Source: GCA-002701945 sp964442015 (GTDB lineage: Bacteria; Fidelibacterota; Marinisomatia; Marinisomatales; TCS55). Taken from it: DNA of 27,674 bases. Below, in pieces: positions 9,309 through 17,948 of the stretch (positions are counted from its first letter, which is position 1; the number at the start of each line of letters is the position of its first letter). Under the pieces are notes generated by a model. That model worked only from the letters and a program-made list of their open reading frames with translations, did no database searches and had not been told where the DNA came from. The position numbers and the translations under genes were made by a program. The DNA lies in assembly GCA_964442015.1 (NCBI GenBank), contig CAYTYA010000019.1, forward strand, positions 1 through 27,674, read 5' to 3'.

Positions 9309-11794
9309 ATGCCTTTATTCGGATTAATTCTCTTTTCTTCACTAATCATTGCTGATGATAGTTGGATGGTATATGATGATTCATCTATTGCTAGAGTTGA
9401 TATATATGTTGACTCTCTTGCCCTAGAATGGATGTATGATTTTGATAATGTGGAAAGTGATTCATTACACATGGCATATATTTATTACCAAAATGAATAC
9501 ATAAACGATACTCTAGAACAAGTAGGTTTCAGGTTGCGAGGTAATACTTCTCGTACATCCCAAAAAAAATCATTCAAACTTGATTTTAACCATTTTGTTT
9601 CTGGTAGGGATTTTTATGGATTAGAAAAAATTAATTTAAATGGAGAACATAACGATGTATCTATTATTCGAAGCAAATTAAGTTGGGATATTTTTAATTC
9701 AATTGGAATGGTGGCTACGAGAGCCAATCATATTGAGGTATATATTAATGATGATTATTATGGTTTATATATTTCGGTCGAACATATCGATGATACATTT
9801 TTAAGCAAAAACTTTTCAGATGATACCGGAAATCTATGGAAATGCTTGTGGCCGGCGAATCTAGGCTATAGAGGATCAAATCCAAGTGATTATCATCCTT
9901 GGGTAGATGATAATCGACCGTATGACTTAAAAACAAATGATGATGAATATGATTTCACACAACTAGCAAGGTTAATTCATATTATAAATAATGATCCTGA
10001 TTCCCTTGAACATGTACTAGATGTTTCTGAGTTTATAAAATACCTTGCAATTAATATTTTAACGGGTGGATGGGATGATTACCGCTCTCTTCAAAATAAT
10101 TTTTATTTATACCATCAACCAAATATTGATCGTTTTCTACTAATCCCTTATGACTATGATAACACCTTCGGTGTAGATTGGTTTTCAGTAGACTGGGATA
10201 ATATAGATCCTTATAGTTACTATCTAATTGCGGACACAGAGCGTCCGTTAGCAGATATCATTTTTGATAATGAGCACTATAGAAATCTTTTCTCTAGATA
10301 TCTTCAATTTTATATTGATCATGTCTTTAATATAGATGAGTGGGGAGATTGGATTGATAATACCAAGGAAATGATTGACTCATCTGCTTATTATGATATG
10401 TATAGAACCTTGGATTATGGGTTTACATATAATGATTTTACAAATTCATTTTCAGCAAGTAATTACACCAATCAACATATAAAAGCAGGTTTAAAGGAAT
10501 TTGTTATTAATCGAGTTTCATCATTGGAAAACCAAATTACATTTAGTGATGGGAATCCATTAGTATATAAATATTGGATAGAACCTGCAATTCCTTTAGC
10601 AGGAGATTCCATAACAATTCATGCAGCAGCATATGGATATCCAGATATTCAAAATATCAATCTTATTGTTCATAACTTTACTAATGGAGCATACAATAGT
10701 TATTCCATGAATTATGAGCCAGTATTAAATACATCTTCACCAGAAAAATTAGAAGATCATTGGGTGGTAACGATACCACCTATTTTAAACGTAGGTAACA
10801 TTGGTATACGGTTTTTATCTACAAATACAGAAGGAATTACAGGAGTATCTCCACAAATTGGCGAATGGATGATACGCATTCCTTCATCCTCNNNNNNNNN
10901 NNNNNNNNNNNNNNNNNNNNNNNNNNNNNNNNNNNNNNNNNNNNNNNNNNNNNNNNNNNNNNNNNNNNNNNNNNNNNNNNNNNNNNNNNNNTTACAGGAG
11001 TATCTCCACAAATTGGCGAATGGATGATACGCATTCCTTCATCCTCAATAACAGAGAATATATTTATTAATGAATTTCTGGCAAAAAATAATACAGTTAA
11101 TGTAGATGAATTTTCTGAAAACGATGATTGGTTGGAATTATATAATAATAGTTCCGATACCATTAATTTACATAATCATTACTTATCTGATGATCTAGAT
11201 AATCTAACCAAATGGAAATTTTCCGATAATGATATTCTTGTTGCACCGAATGACTATTTACTAATCTGGTGTGATAATGAAGAATCTCAGGGTGTATTGC
11301 ATACAAACTTCAAACTCTCTAGTAGCGGTGAGTTTATATCTTTGACAAATCCTGATGGGCAAACTATAATTGATACATTATTTTTTGGTACGCAAATAGA
11401 AGATGTTTCTTTTGGGCGTTTTCCAGATGGATCTTCACAATGGATAGAAATGAGTCCTACTCCTGGGTCATCAAATATTGAAGGCTTATCAACAAATAAT
11501 AGTTTAATGATTCCCATTCAGTACTTTTTATATCCGAACTATCCAAACCCATTCAATCCCATTACTAGTTTTGTATATGATTTACCTAGTCAAAGTCAGG
11601 TGAAAATTTCCATTTACAATACACTTGGTCATGAGATAAAAACACTTGTTAATAGGGAACAGAACTATGGATCATATACAATACATTGGGATGGTAATGA
11701 TAAATATGGAAATAAAGTCAGTTCAGGAGTATATCTCTACCATTTGAATGCAAATTCATTTAATCAGACCAGAAGGATGATCTTATTAAAATAA
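9309..11794 (+). CDS. CotH kinase family protein with lamin-tail domain and T9SS sorting tail (split by assembly gap)
   Basis: The gene starts at the ATG at 9309 (a stop lies just upstream in frame), giving a short hydrophobic signal (MPLFGLILFSSLIIA). Residues about 28-400 are a CotH kinase domain: RLRGNTSR...KKSFKLDF (75-93), YYGLYISVEHID (150-161), an NNFYLYH segment (263-269) and LIPYDYDNTFG (278-288). After it come a beta-sandwich, a lamin-tail domain (IFINEFLAKNN..., after the gap) and a T9SS domain opening at NYPNPFNP and ending RMILLK. A 100-N gap at 10892-10991 interrupts it, but the 55 bases on each side are identical and in the same phase; collapsing them gives one open frame of 776 residues. 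CotH proteins are atypical protein kinases known from spore coats; in this group they are secreted proteins of unknown substrate. It begins 22 bp after the GH13 gene and may be co-transcribed. Confidence 0.9.
10837..11046. repeat. 55-bp direct repeat flanking a 100-N gap (unmerged contig overlap)
   Basis: Bases 10837-10891 and 10992-11046 are identical over 55 bp and lie immediately on either side of the N run 10892-10991. Both copies are in the same reading phase of the CotH gene. The simplest reading is a scaffolding artefact: two contigs ending in the same 55-mer were joined with 100 N instead of being overlapped. The true sequence should lack the N run and one copy (155 nt in all). Confidence 0.93.
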
Positions 11795-11836
11795 AGATCA
11801 AACAGTGCTTATTTATTAAAACTGATTACTATAATT

Positions 11837-12437
11837 ATGTTGTGGTCTAGATTTATACAACCTCGAATTATCTCTTTTGCTTGCGGTACAAAACCATTTA
11901 TGATTCAAAGAACCAAAATCATTCCTTTCGCTGAAGGAAATGTGCTTGAGATAGGTATTGGATCTGGACTTAATATTCCTTTGTATGATACAGATCTTGT
12001 AAAGAAGATTGTTGGAGTGGATCCTTCCGCAGAAATGCATTCGTTAGCAAAAGAAAGAATCAATGAATCTCCAGTAAGTGTAGAGTTCATTTCTGCAGAT
12101 GCGGCGGAAATTCCATTGCAAGATCAATCCATTGATACTATTGTATGCACTTATACTCTTTGTACTGTATCCAATCCACAACAAGTATTGAAGGAAGTAA
12201 AAAGACTATTAAAACCAGGAGGAAAGTTTCTATTCTCGGAACATGGGAATGCGCCAGATGAAAATGTAGTGAATTTTCAACGTAAATTAGAACCTATTTG
12301 GAAATTTCTTGCTGATGGTTGTCACTTAACAAGATCTATTCCAGATTTACTGGATGAAAGCGATATGAGGATTGATAAAATAGAGACTATGTATTTACCA
12401 AAAACTCCACGGTTTGTAGGATATAACTATTGGGGAA
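11837..12437 (+). CDS. Class I SAM-dependent methyltransferase, C-terminus lost in assembly gap
   Basis: 200 residues are visible from the ATG at 11837 to the N run at 12438. Motif I (VLEIGIGSGLN, about 36-46) and the acidic residue after strand 2 (VGVDPS, about 60-65) bind S-adenosylmethionine; DAAEIPLQDQSIDTIVCTYTLC (about 93-114) and LLKPGGKFLFSEHG (about 130-143) are motifs II-III of the UbiE/methyltransferase-11 fold. The visible end, FVGYNYWG, resembles the usual last residues of this roughly 205-210-residue family, so probably only a few codons are missing. Such proteins resemble METTL7/phosphatidylethanolamine-methyltransferase-like enzymes, but substrate cannot be read from sequence. 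No signal peptide is evident, so it acts in the cytosol or at the inner membrane face. The stop at 12545-12547 depends on the arbitrary gap length and should not be trusted. Confidence 0.88.
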
Positions 12438-12537
12438 NNNNNNNNNNNNNNNNNNNNNNNNNNNNNNNNNNNNNNNNNNNNNNNNNNNNNNNNNNNNNNN
12501 NNNNNNNNNNNNNNNNNNNNNNNNNNNNNNNNNNNNN
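12438..12537. other. Assembly gap of 100 N
   Basis: A run of exactly 100 N between the methyltransferase and the dockerin-serine hydrolase gene. Unlike the gap at 10892, the flanks share no visible overlap. It hides the end of the methyltransferase and the region upstream of the next gene, including its ribosome binding site beyond the last 13 bases. Confidence 0.97.
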
Positions 12538-12550
12538 ATTATTTTAATTA

Positions 12551-13771
12551 ATGCGCATTTTTCTTTCTATAGTATTTAGTATCAGTATTGTATCTGCAGA
12601 TTGCTTAGGGGATGCAAATCTTGATAACACAATTAACAATGAAGACGTTATAATGATGGTACAGCATATTTTACATCTGGATATCATGGATAGTCTAAAT
12701 GTTCAAAGTGCAGATATCAATGGTACGTCAACTGTAGATATATATGATCTTTCTAGGCTTGTTGATATCATTATGGATTCAGAGAATTGTAATGGATTTA
12801 ACCCTATTGATTTAAGCTTGGAATGGGATACAGAACAAGATGTTAGTTATTTTGATTCTGAATTGCTTAATGAAATTATAGTAGAGGACATTGGGCAAAT
12901 GCAATCTATCCGTGGGGTGATAGTTATTCACCGAGGAAAAATTGTATCAGAGGAATATTTTAATAATAGCTTCATGTCGCAAACCTATAATATATGGTCT
13001 GTTACCAAAAGCTATATATCGACGTTAATGGGGCAAGCTATTGATCATGGTTATATTGAAAATCAATTGATTACGTTAGATAATATCTTTTTTGAAAATG
13101 CCTATACAAATCAAGTCACTATCGAACATTTATTAACCATGTCTTCTGGATGGCCTGAAAACTGGACATACATGTTTATACCAAATCCATTAAATACGTT
13201 GCTAAATACTGGATTAATTGTTTCTCCAGGAACTTACTGGTTATATAATAATGCCATATGTCATTTGAATGGACATGTTATTAATGAATTAACAGAGATG
13301 AGTCCTAGAGACTTTGCTCAAGAAAATTTATTTCCTCAACTAGGTATAACGGATCCATATTGGAATGAAGATCAAGATAATGTGCATAATGGATCATATG
13401 ATCTGTATTTAACCCTACGTGAAATGGTAAAACTTGGACAATTATATTTACAGGATGGCATATCTTTAAATAACCAAATATTATCATCGGAATGGATAGA
13501 GAATGCCACATCTTCTCAAATCAATGATTGGTACGGTTATCTATGGTGGCTTCCTGGAATTGGATATCTAGCAGTTGGTCTTGGTGGTCAATATATCGCA
13601 GTAGTTCCTGAGTTAGATCTTGTTATTGGAACCCATTCTGCCACGCAAAGCAGTGATGCATATACCGATCAATTATTATCGTATATATATAATCAAATTG
13701 TTCCAATATTTGATCTAGAAGGGCGAGTAGAGAACAGAACTCTTTTATTGGAACAAATCCATGAATATTAA
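12551..13771 (+). CDS. Secreted serine hydrolase (class C beta-lactamase fold) with N-terminal dockerin-like domain
   Basis: 406 residues. After a signal peptide (1-16) comes a type I dockerin-like pair of EF-hand-type repeats: GDANLDNTINNED (20-32) and ADINGTSTVDIYD (54-66), each followed by a hydrophobic helix; the calcium ligands are well kept in the first and weaker in the second (T59 where D or N is usual). From about 100 onward is a beta-lactamase/esterase EstB-like domain with the SxxK motif S150-V-T-K153, the YxN motif Y232-N-N234, and a third motif GLGGQ (343-347) in place of KTG. This family includes esterases, D-aminopeptidases and 6-aminohexanoate-dimer hydrolases; true beta-lactamase activity is unlikely. 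There is no T9SS tail. The dockerin module is unusual on this catalytic type and may bind calcium or a partner protein. Confidence 0.9.
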   Translation: MRIFLSIVFSISIVSADCLGDANLDNTINNEDVIMMVQHILHLDIMDSLNVQSADINGTSTVDIYDLSRLVDIIMDSENCNGFNPIDLSLEWDTEQDVSYFDSELLNEIIVEDIGQMQSIRGVIVIHRGKIVSEEYFNNSFMSQTYNIWSVTKSYISTLMGQAIDHGYIENQLITLDNIFFENAYTNQVTIEHLLTMSSGWPENWTYMFIPNPLNTLLNTGLIVSPGTYWLYNNAICHLNGHVINELTEMSPRDFAQENLFPQLGITDPYWNEDQDNVHNGSYDLYLTLREMVKLGQLYLQDGISLNNQILSSEWIENATSSQINDWYGYLWWLPGIGYLAVGLGGQYIAVVPELDLVIGTHSATQSSDAYTDQLLSYIYNQIVPIFDLEGRVENRTLLLEQIHEY

Positions 13772-13788
13772 TTAATGATAGTCCACTT

Positions 13789-14886
13789 TTGAAAATTTTA
13801 CTATTAGAACCATATTTTACTGGATCGCATAAAGCGTGGGCCGAAGGATATCAATCCAATAGTTCTCATGAAATTAAAATAATTTCACTACCGGGACAGT
13901 TTTGGAAATGGAGAATGCATGGTGGTGCAATCACGATTGCAAAAGAATTTTTACAATCAGATTTTATCCCTGATTTAATTATTGCAACAGACATGCTTGA
14001 TTTGACTACGTTTGTAAGCTTAACGAAAAGTAGGACTGCAGATATTCCTACCGTTTTATATTTCCATGAAAATCAGATAACGTACCCATGGTCTTCCTTG
14101 GATAGGGATGTAATAGAAAAAAGGGATATTCATTATGGATTCATCAATATTTCATCTGCATTGGCAGCGGACCATGTGTTATTCAATTCAGCGTATCATC
14201 TAGAATCATTTTTATCTGGCGCTACGAATGTATTAAAACATTTTCCTGATCGTCAGGAATTGGATAGTATTGATGAAATTCAATCAAAGAGCGAAATATT
14301 ATATCTTGGAATGGACTTATTGCAATTTGACAGCTACAAAGAAGAAAAGAAGGGTGATCCTATTATTGTATGGAATCATCGTTGGGAGTATGATAAGAAT
14401 CCTGAGTCATTCTTTCACTTACTGTATCGATTGAAGGATGAAAACTATGCATTTCAAATTGTAATTCTTGGTGAAAATTTCCAATCTACACCTAATATTT
14501 TTGATGAGGCAAAAGAGAGGCTGAAAGATAAAATTATTCATCACGGATATTGCAAAGACTTTAAAGAATACGCACGATGGCTCTGGAAAGCCGACATATT
14601 GCCTGTAACGAGCAATCAGGACTTTTTTGGCGTCAGTATAATGGAAGCAATTTATTGTGGCGTGTATCCTATTTTACCAAAGAGATTAACATATCCTGAA
14701 CTACTACCTGATGAATGGCATCACAATCATTTATATGATAATGAAGATGGATTATATGAATTAGTAAAACTTCAAATTAAAGATATGAAAGGGAATCGTA
14801 CGAATTTGAACCGTGATTGGATTCATAAGTTTGATTGGAAGTCAATGGGGGGAGAATACGATAAATTATTTAGTCTTTATCTATGA
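13789..14886 (+). CDS. Glycosyltransferase of the DUF3524/GTDC1 type (tRNA-queuosine alpha-mannosyltransferase-like)
   Basis: 365 residues starting at a TTG (13789); no in-frame ATG gives the conserved N-terminus MKILLLEPYFTGSHKAWAEG, so the TTG is favoured. Family motifs are TGSHKAWAEG (11-20), FWKWRMHGGA (38-47), YFHENQITYPW (91-101), NHRWEYDKNP (196-205, in the GT-B second half) and FFGVSIMEA (279-287), the nucleotide-sugar site. I recognise this as the GTDC1/QTMAN family; the vertebrate member transfers mannose from GDP-mannose to queuosine at position 34 of tRNA-Asp. Bacterial members have been annotated mainly as DUF3524. Cytosolic, no signal peptide. It sits 17 bp after the serine hydrolase gene with no queuosine biosynthesis gene nearby, so the tRNA role is transferred from the family, not shown by context. 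Confidence 0.88.
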   Translation: MKILLLEPYFTGSHKAWAEGYQSNSSHEIKIISLPGQFWKWRMHGGAITIAKEFLQSDFIPDLIIATDMLDLTTFVSLTKSRTADIPTVLYFHENQITYPWSSLDRDVIEKRDIHYGFINISSALAADHVLFNSAYHLESFLSGATNVLKHFPDRQELDSIDEIQSKSEILYLGMDLLQFDSYKEEKKGDPIIVWNHRWEYDKNPESFFHLLYRLKDENYAFQIVILGENFQSTPNIFDEAKERLKDKIIHHGYCKDFKEYARWLWKADILPVTSNQDFFGVSIMEAIYCGVYPILPKRLTYPELLPDEWHHNHLYDNEDGLYELVKLQIKDMKGNRTNLNRDWIHKFDWKSMGGEYDKLFSLYL

Positions 14887-15058
14887 TATAACTATTTAAC
14901 TAAATATTTCTAAATCCTAATATATAGTCATATAGATTATTACTATTAGTGAATTTTCCCGCCATAATAATAAAGGATAATAATAGATATAGATGCATAT
15001 CTTTTTAGTTAATTGTAGATTTGTAAGTATGAATATTTAATAATAGTAAGGGTATGAA

Positions 15059-16006
15059 ATGAATAAAATATATTTATCGATAGTAACGCTCCTGTTATTT
15101 TTTGGATGTGATAATAATAACGGTGTTCGAATGATTGAGATTGATGGGGGACACAAAGTCTGGACAAAAAAGATAGGTAATAATCCAGATGTGAAACTGC
15201 TGCTATTGCATGGTGGTCCAGGAGCCACGCATGAATATTTTAAAATTCTTGATCAATATCTCCCGAAAGCAGGGATAGAATATTATTATTATGATCAATT
15301 TGGTTCATTTAATAGCGACCCATCCAATAACCCCAGTGATTGGACCATAGATCGATTTGTAGAAGAAGTAGAAACAGTGCGAAAAAAACTGGGTTTAACC
15401 TCTTCTAACTTTTATGTGCTAGGTCATTCTTGGGGTGGACTTTTGGCAATGGAATATGCTTTAAAATATCAACAGAATATAAAAGGATTAATTATTTCCA
15501 ATATGATGGCAAGTATACCCGATTATAATAATTTTGCCAGCAATGTTCTGGGTCCACAAATGCCATCGGATGTGCTATCGGAAGTTCGGGAATTAGAAGC
15601 AAACCAAGATTTTGGGAACCCTCGATATATGGAACTATTGATCCCCTATCATTATGAAGAACACGTACTACGTATTCCTGCAGATCAATGGCCGGAAGAG
15701 GTAAACAATGCCTTTGCCAATATTAATCAAGAAATGTATGTGGCCATGCAGGGTCCTAGTGAATTTGGAGCATCCGGACTATTGGAGTTTTGGGATGTAA
15801 AAGATCGATTATCGGAAATTAAAACACGAACTTTAGTTATTGGCGCATCCCATGATACTATGGATCCAGACCATATGGAATGGATGTCAAAAGAATTTCC
15901 AAATGGATCGTATTTATTATGTGAAAATGGTAGCCATATGGCCATGTGGGATGATCCAGATGTATATGCAAATGGAGTTATAGAATTTTTAAAGAAGGAT
16001 CAGTAA
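15059..16006 (+). CDS. Proline iminopeptidase-like alpha/beta hydrolase, lipoprotein (peptidase S33 type)
   Basis: 315 residues. The N-terminus is a lipoprotein signal with lipid cysteine C17 (LLLFFGC). The alpha/beta hydrolase core shows HGGPG (51-55, oxyanion hole), GHSWGG with nucleophile S124, catalytic D266 (GASHDTMDP) and H293 (NGSHMAMWDDP). The HGGPG plus GHSWGG pair is characteristic of proline iminopeptidases and related S33 peptidases that remove N-terminal proline or small hydrophobic residues from peptides. A lipid anchor on a usually cytosolic family points to peptide trimming in the periplasm or at a membrane. It is translationally coupled (TAATG at 16004-16008) to the small membrane protein that follows. 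The preceding 172-bp gap makes it the likely first gene of its transcript. Confidence 0.92.
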   Translation: MNKIYLSIVTLLLFFGCDNNNGVRMIEIDGGHKVWTKKIGNNPDVKLLLLHGGPGATHEYFKILDQYLPKAGIEYYYYDQFGSFNSDPSNNPSDWTIDRFVEEVETVRKKLGLTSSNFYVLGHSWGGLLAMEYALKYQQNIKGLIISNMMASIPDYNNFASNVLGPQMPSDVLSEVRELEANQDFGNPRYMELLIPYHYEEHVLRIPADQWPEEVNNAFANINQEMYVAMQGPSEFGASGLLEFWDVKDRLSEIKTRTLVIGASHDTMDPDHMEWMSKEFPNGSYLLCENGSHMAMWDDPDVYANGVIEFLKKDQ

Positions 16007-16323
16007 TGAAAGTTGAATATAAAAGTATGTTTCTTGGGGTACTTACGGGTATAATAGGTGTAGTTATCCTTCTTTTTGTTCTTGGGAATGTAGAAACAGA
16101 GTTTTCCTTTACAACGGGCGATCCTATCAAGAAGAATAAAAATATAAATGTCAGCATTAATAGGACGATAGATAATGGGGAAGACTTAACCAATGTTATC
16201 ATTAAAGGGAGTGGTAAAGTTACAAGAGAAGAGCTGGATGCAGAATTAGAACGATTACTACAAGAACATGGAATTGATAAAAATAATTCAAATATTAATA
16301 TAGAAATAGAAATTAATAACTAA
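16006..16323 (+). CDS. Small single-pass membrane protein of unknown function
   Basis: 105 residues. One transmembrane helix near the N-terminus (about 8-27, FLGVLTGIIGVVILLFVLG) with the short lysine-bearing N-terminus inside, then about 78 polar residues that would lie in the periplasm, including a charged helix (TREELDAELERLLQEHG, about 73-89) and an Asn/Ile-rich end. I do not recognise a family. The ATG overlaps the stop of the S33 peptidase lipoprotein by one base, so the two are made together; a helper or partner role for the peptidase is inference. No other start fits better. Confidence 0.75.
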   Translation: MKVEYKSMFLGVLTGIIGVVILLFVLGNVETEFSFTTGDPIKKNKNINVSINRTIDNGEDLTNVIIKGSGKVTREELDAELERLLQEHGIDKNNSNINIEIEINN

Positions 16324-16369
16324 TTTTCACATATAGATTTATTTAAACCACAAACTAAAGGAACGAACA

Positions 16370-17892
16370 ATGATTAAAAAAACGCTAGTAGTACTATTCA
16401 GTTTATCCATCTCATTTGCATCGGATTTTTCTGCCGATAAATGGAAACAACTTTTTGAGCAATTTCAACAGAATTATCCCACATTTTCAATACAAGATAT
16501 AAAGCAAATGAAATCTATGATTCAATCAGGAGATTATGATGCTTCTGCACGAGATATGGAAGAGTTCTTAGGGGAATGGTTTCTGGAAGATGAAACGATA
16601 GAAATTTATGTCACTGTAGACTCAGACCAGTCTGTTCCCAATATGCTTGCATTATCAGCAATGGTAGAAGCAGAAGGAGTTATCACAGCTACAGGGTCAG
16701 ACTTTGAGGAAGAATTAACCTATATTTTGGATGAAGAAGCGATTGATGATGGTGGTGACGAATATAATTGGGCCTGCGATGATGTATATGGAACTAGTTG
16801 GTATGAATCAGAAGATGAATGCAATATGTATTGTGAAAATGATTGTTATTATGATGATGGAGACGGTGGAGAGGACGATGGAGTTTCAGCAAATATAATG
16901 AATATGAGCTTTTTTGAATTTTTTATGTTGTTATTTGGTATGGAGCCAGAAGGAGTGGATGTTCCTGTTATTGTAGGATTCTTTATGGATGAGGATTATG
17001 ATGTGAAACATGTAGAAGGCCTAATGTTTTCTGATGATGGAGAAATGCTTGGATTTGAAGCAGATTCAGTAGATTTAGCTGCCGGTGCCGCATTTGATTC
17101 GGATGAAAATACAATCACATTCACCAGTCTTGAACTTAAGGATTCGTTGCGAGTTACTCAATTAACCCTTGATGGAACAATTGGTCCAGGAACGGTTGAT
17201 TTTGAAGCCGGTGTTCCTACCTTAGTACCTTATTTTGACGAAGAAGAAATGTTTGGAGAAGAAGAGATGGAAGANNNNNNNNNNNNNNNNNNNNNNNNNN
17301 NNNNNNNNNNNNNNNNNNNNNNNNNNNNNNNNNNNNNNNNNNNNNNNNNNNNNNNNNNNNNNNNNNNNNNNNNNTTGAGGATCAGTCAGATACTATATCA
17401 TTTAGCTATGAATTTGATGAAGATACGTTACATATAGCAGCAAATTTTTATGTGTGTGAAGATGAGACTGACGGGTATCAAGAGTGTCTTGAAGATGAAT
17501 TACCAATACCTCCAGAACTTCGTGATATAGGTGATGCTTATATCACGTTTGGTAGAGTCATGGTATTTACCGGAGATAATGTTTCTATAGCAAATGCAAA
17601 TGCCTTGATACCTAATCAGTTTAAAGTATATGATGCATATCCCAATCCATTCAATCCGGTAACAACATTGCGCTATCAATTACCAGAAGCGAATATGGTT
17701 ACAGTAACGATTTATGATATGGTTGGTAGAGAAGTAAAAACATTACTGAATCAGCAACAAACGACAGGATTGCATGGTATTCAATGGAATGGAACAAACA
17801 ATCTTGGAAATACGGTTAGTGCAGGGATTTATTTATATCAGGTTCAATCTGGACCATACAACCAAATAAATAAAATGATTCTGTTAAAATAG
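16370..17892 (+). CDS. Acidic, cysteine-containing secreted protein with T9SS sorting tail (split by assembly gap)
   Basis: A good ribosome site (AAAGGA, 7 bases before the ATG) and signal peptide (MIKKTLVVLFSLSISFA) fix the start. 301 codons precede the gap at 17275-17374; 172 codons follow it, from GAG at 17377. The protein is strongly acidic (runs of Asp and Glu at 121-135, 160-171 and 290-301), with a Cys cluster (C136, C151, C155, C159) and two more Cys after the gap. Residues 180-190 (FFEFFMLLFG) are hydrophobic and might be buried core. The C-terminal domain opens with AYPNPFNP and ends KMILLK, so the protein is a T9SS cargo. The halves lie in different frames relative to the 100-N run, so the N length is not the true gap size. 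Function unknown; calcium binding by the acidic stretches is a possibility only. Confidence 0.85.
17275..17374. other. Assembly gap of 100 N inside a coding region
   Basis: A run of exactly 100 N following a GAA/GAG-rich stretch that ends GAAGAAGAGATGGAAGA, a low-complexity sequence likely to break an assembler. The flanks show no visible overlap. If the gene is intact, the missing length must leave remainder 2 on division by 3; 100 leaves remainder 1, so the run is a placeholder. Confidence 0.95.
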
Positions 17893-17900
17893 GGGGATTT

Positions 17901-17948
17901 ATGGCTGTAAAAGTAATATGGAGTGTTTCCCTGCTTGCAGACTCATAG
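17901..17948 (+). other. Possible 15-codon leader frame overlapping the GH18 start
   Basis: The ATG at 17901 has the best ribosome site of the area (GGGGGA seven bases upstream) and reads MAVKVIWSVSLLADS before a TAG at 17946-17948. It overlaps the GH18 start region in another frame. It could be a leader peptide that feeds ribosomes to the GTG or TTG start, a trace of a small frameshift in the assembly or the genome, or chance. Confidence 0.3.

Noticed and set aside
12538..12547. Apparent last residues and stop of the methyltransferase after the gap
   Set aside because: The frame across the gap depends on the arbitrary 100-N length; the family usually ends within a few residues of the last visible base before the gap.
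12551..13771. Antibiotic-resistance beta-lactamase
   Set aside because: The third motif is GLGGQ rather than KTG and the context is secreted hydrolases; esterase or peptidase-like relatives fit better.
13775..13792. ATG at 13775 as start of the glycosyltransferase
   Set aside because: It is out of frame with the gene and reaches a TGA after five codons; the TTG at 13789 gives the conserved N-terminus.
14985..15006. Small inverted repeat AGATAT-N6-ATATCT followed by T5 between the glycosyltransferase and the S33 peptidase gene
   Set aside because: The six-base stem has a single G-C pair and would be very weak; such matches are expected by chance in this AT-rich sequence.
17375..17437. Continuation of the frame from 16370 after the third gap
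   Set aside because: That frame ends soon after the gap and lacks the acidic composition; the frame starting at GAG 17377 continues the protein into the T9SS tail.
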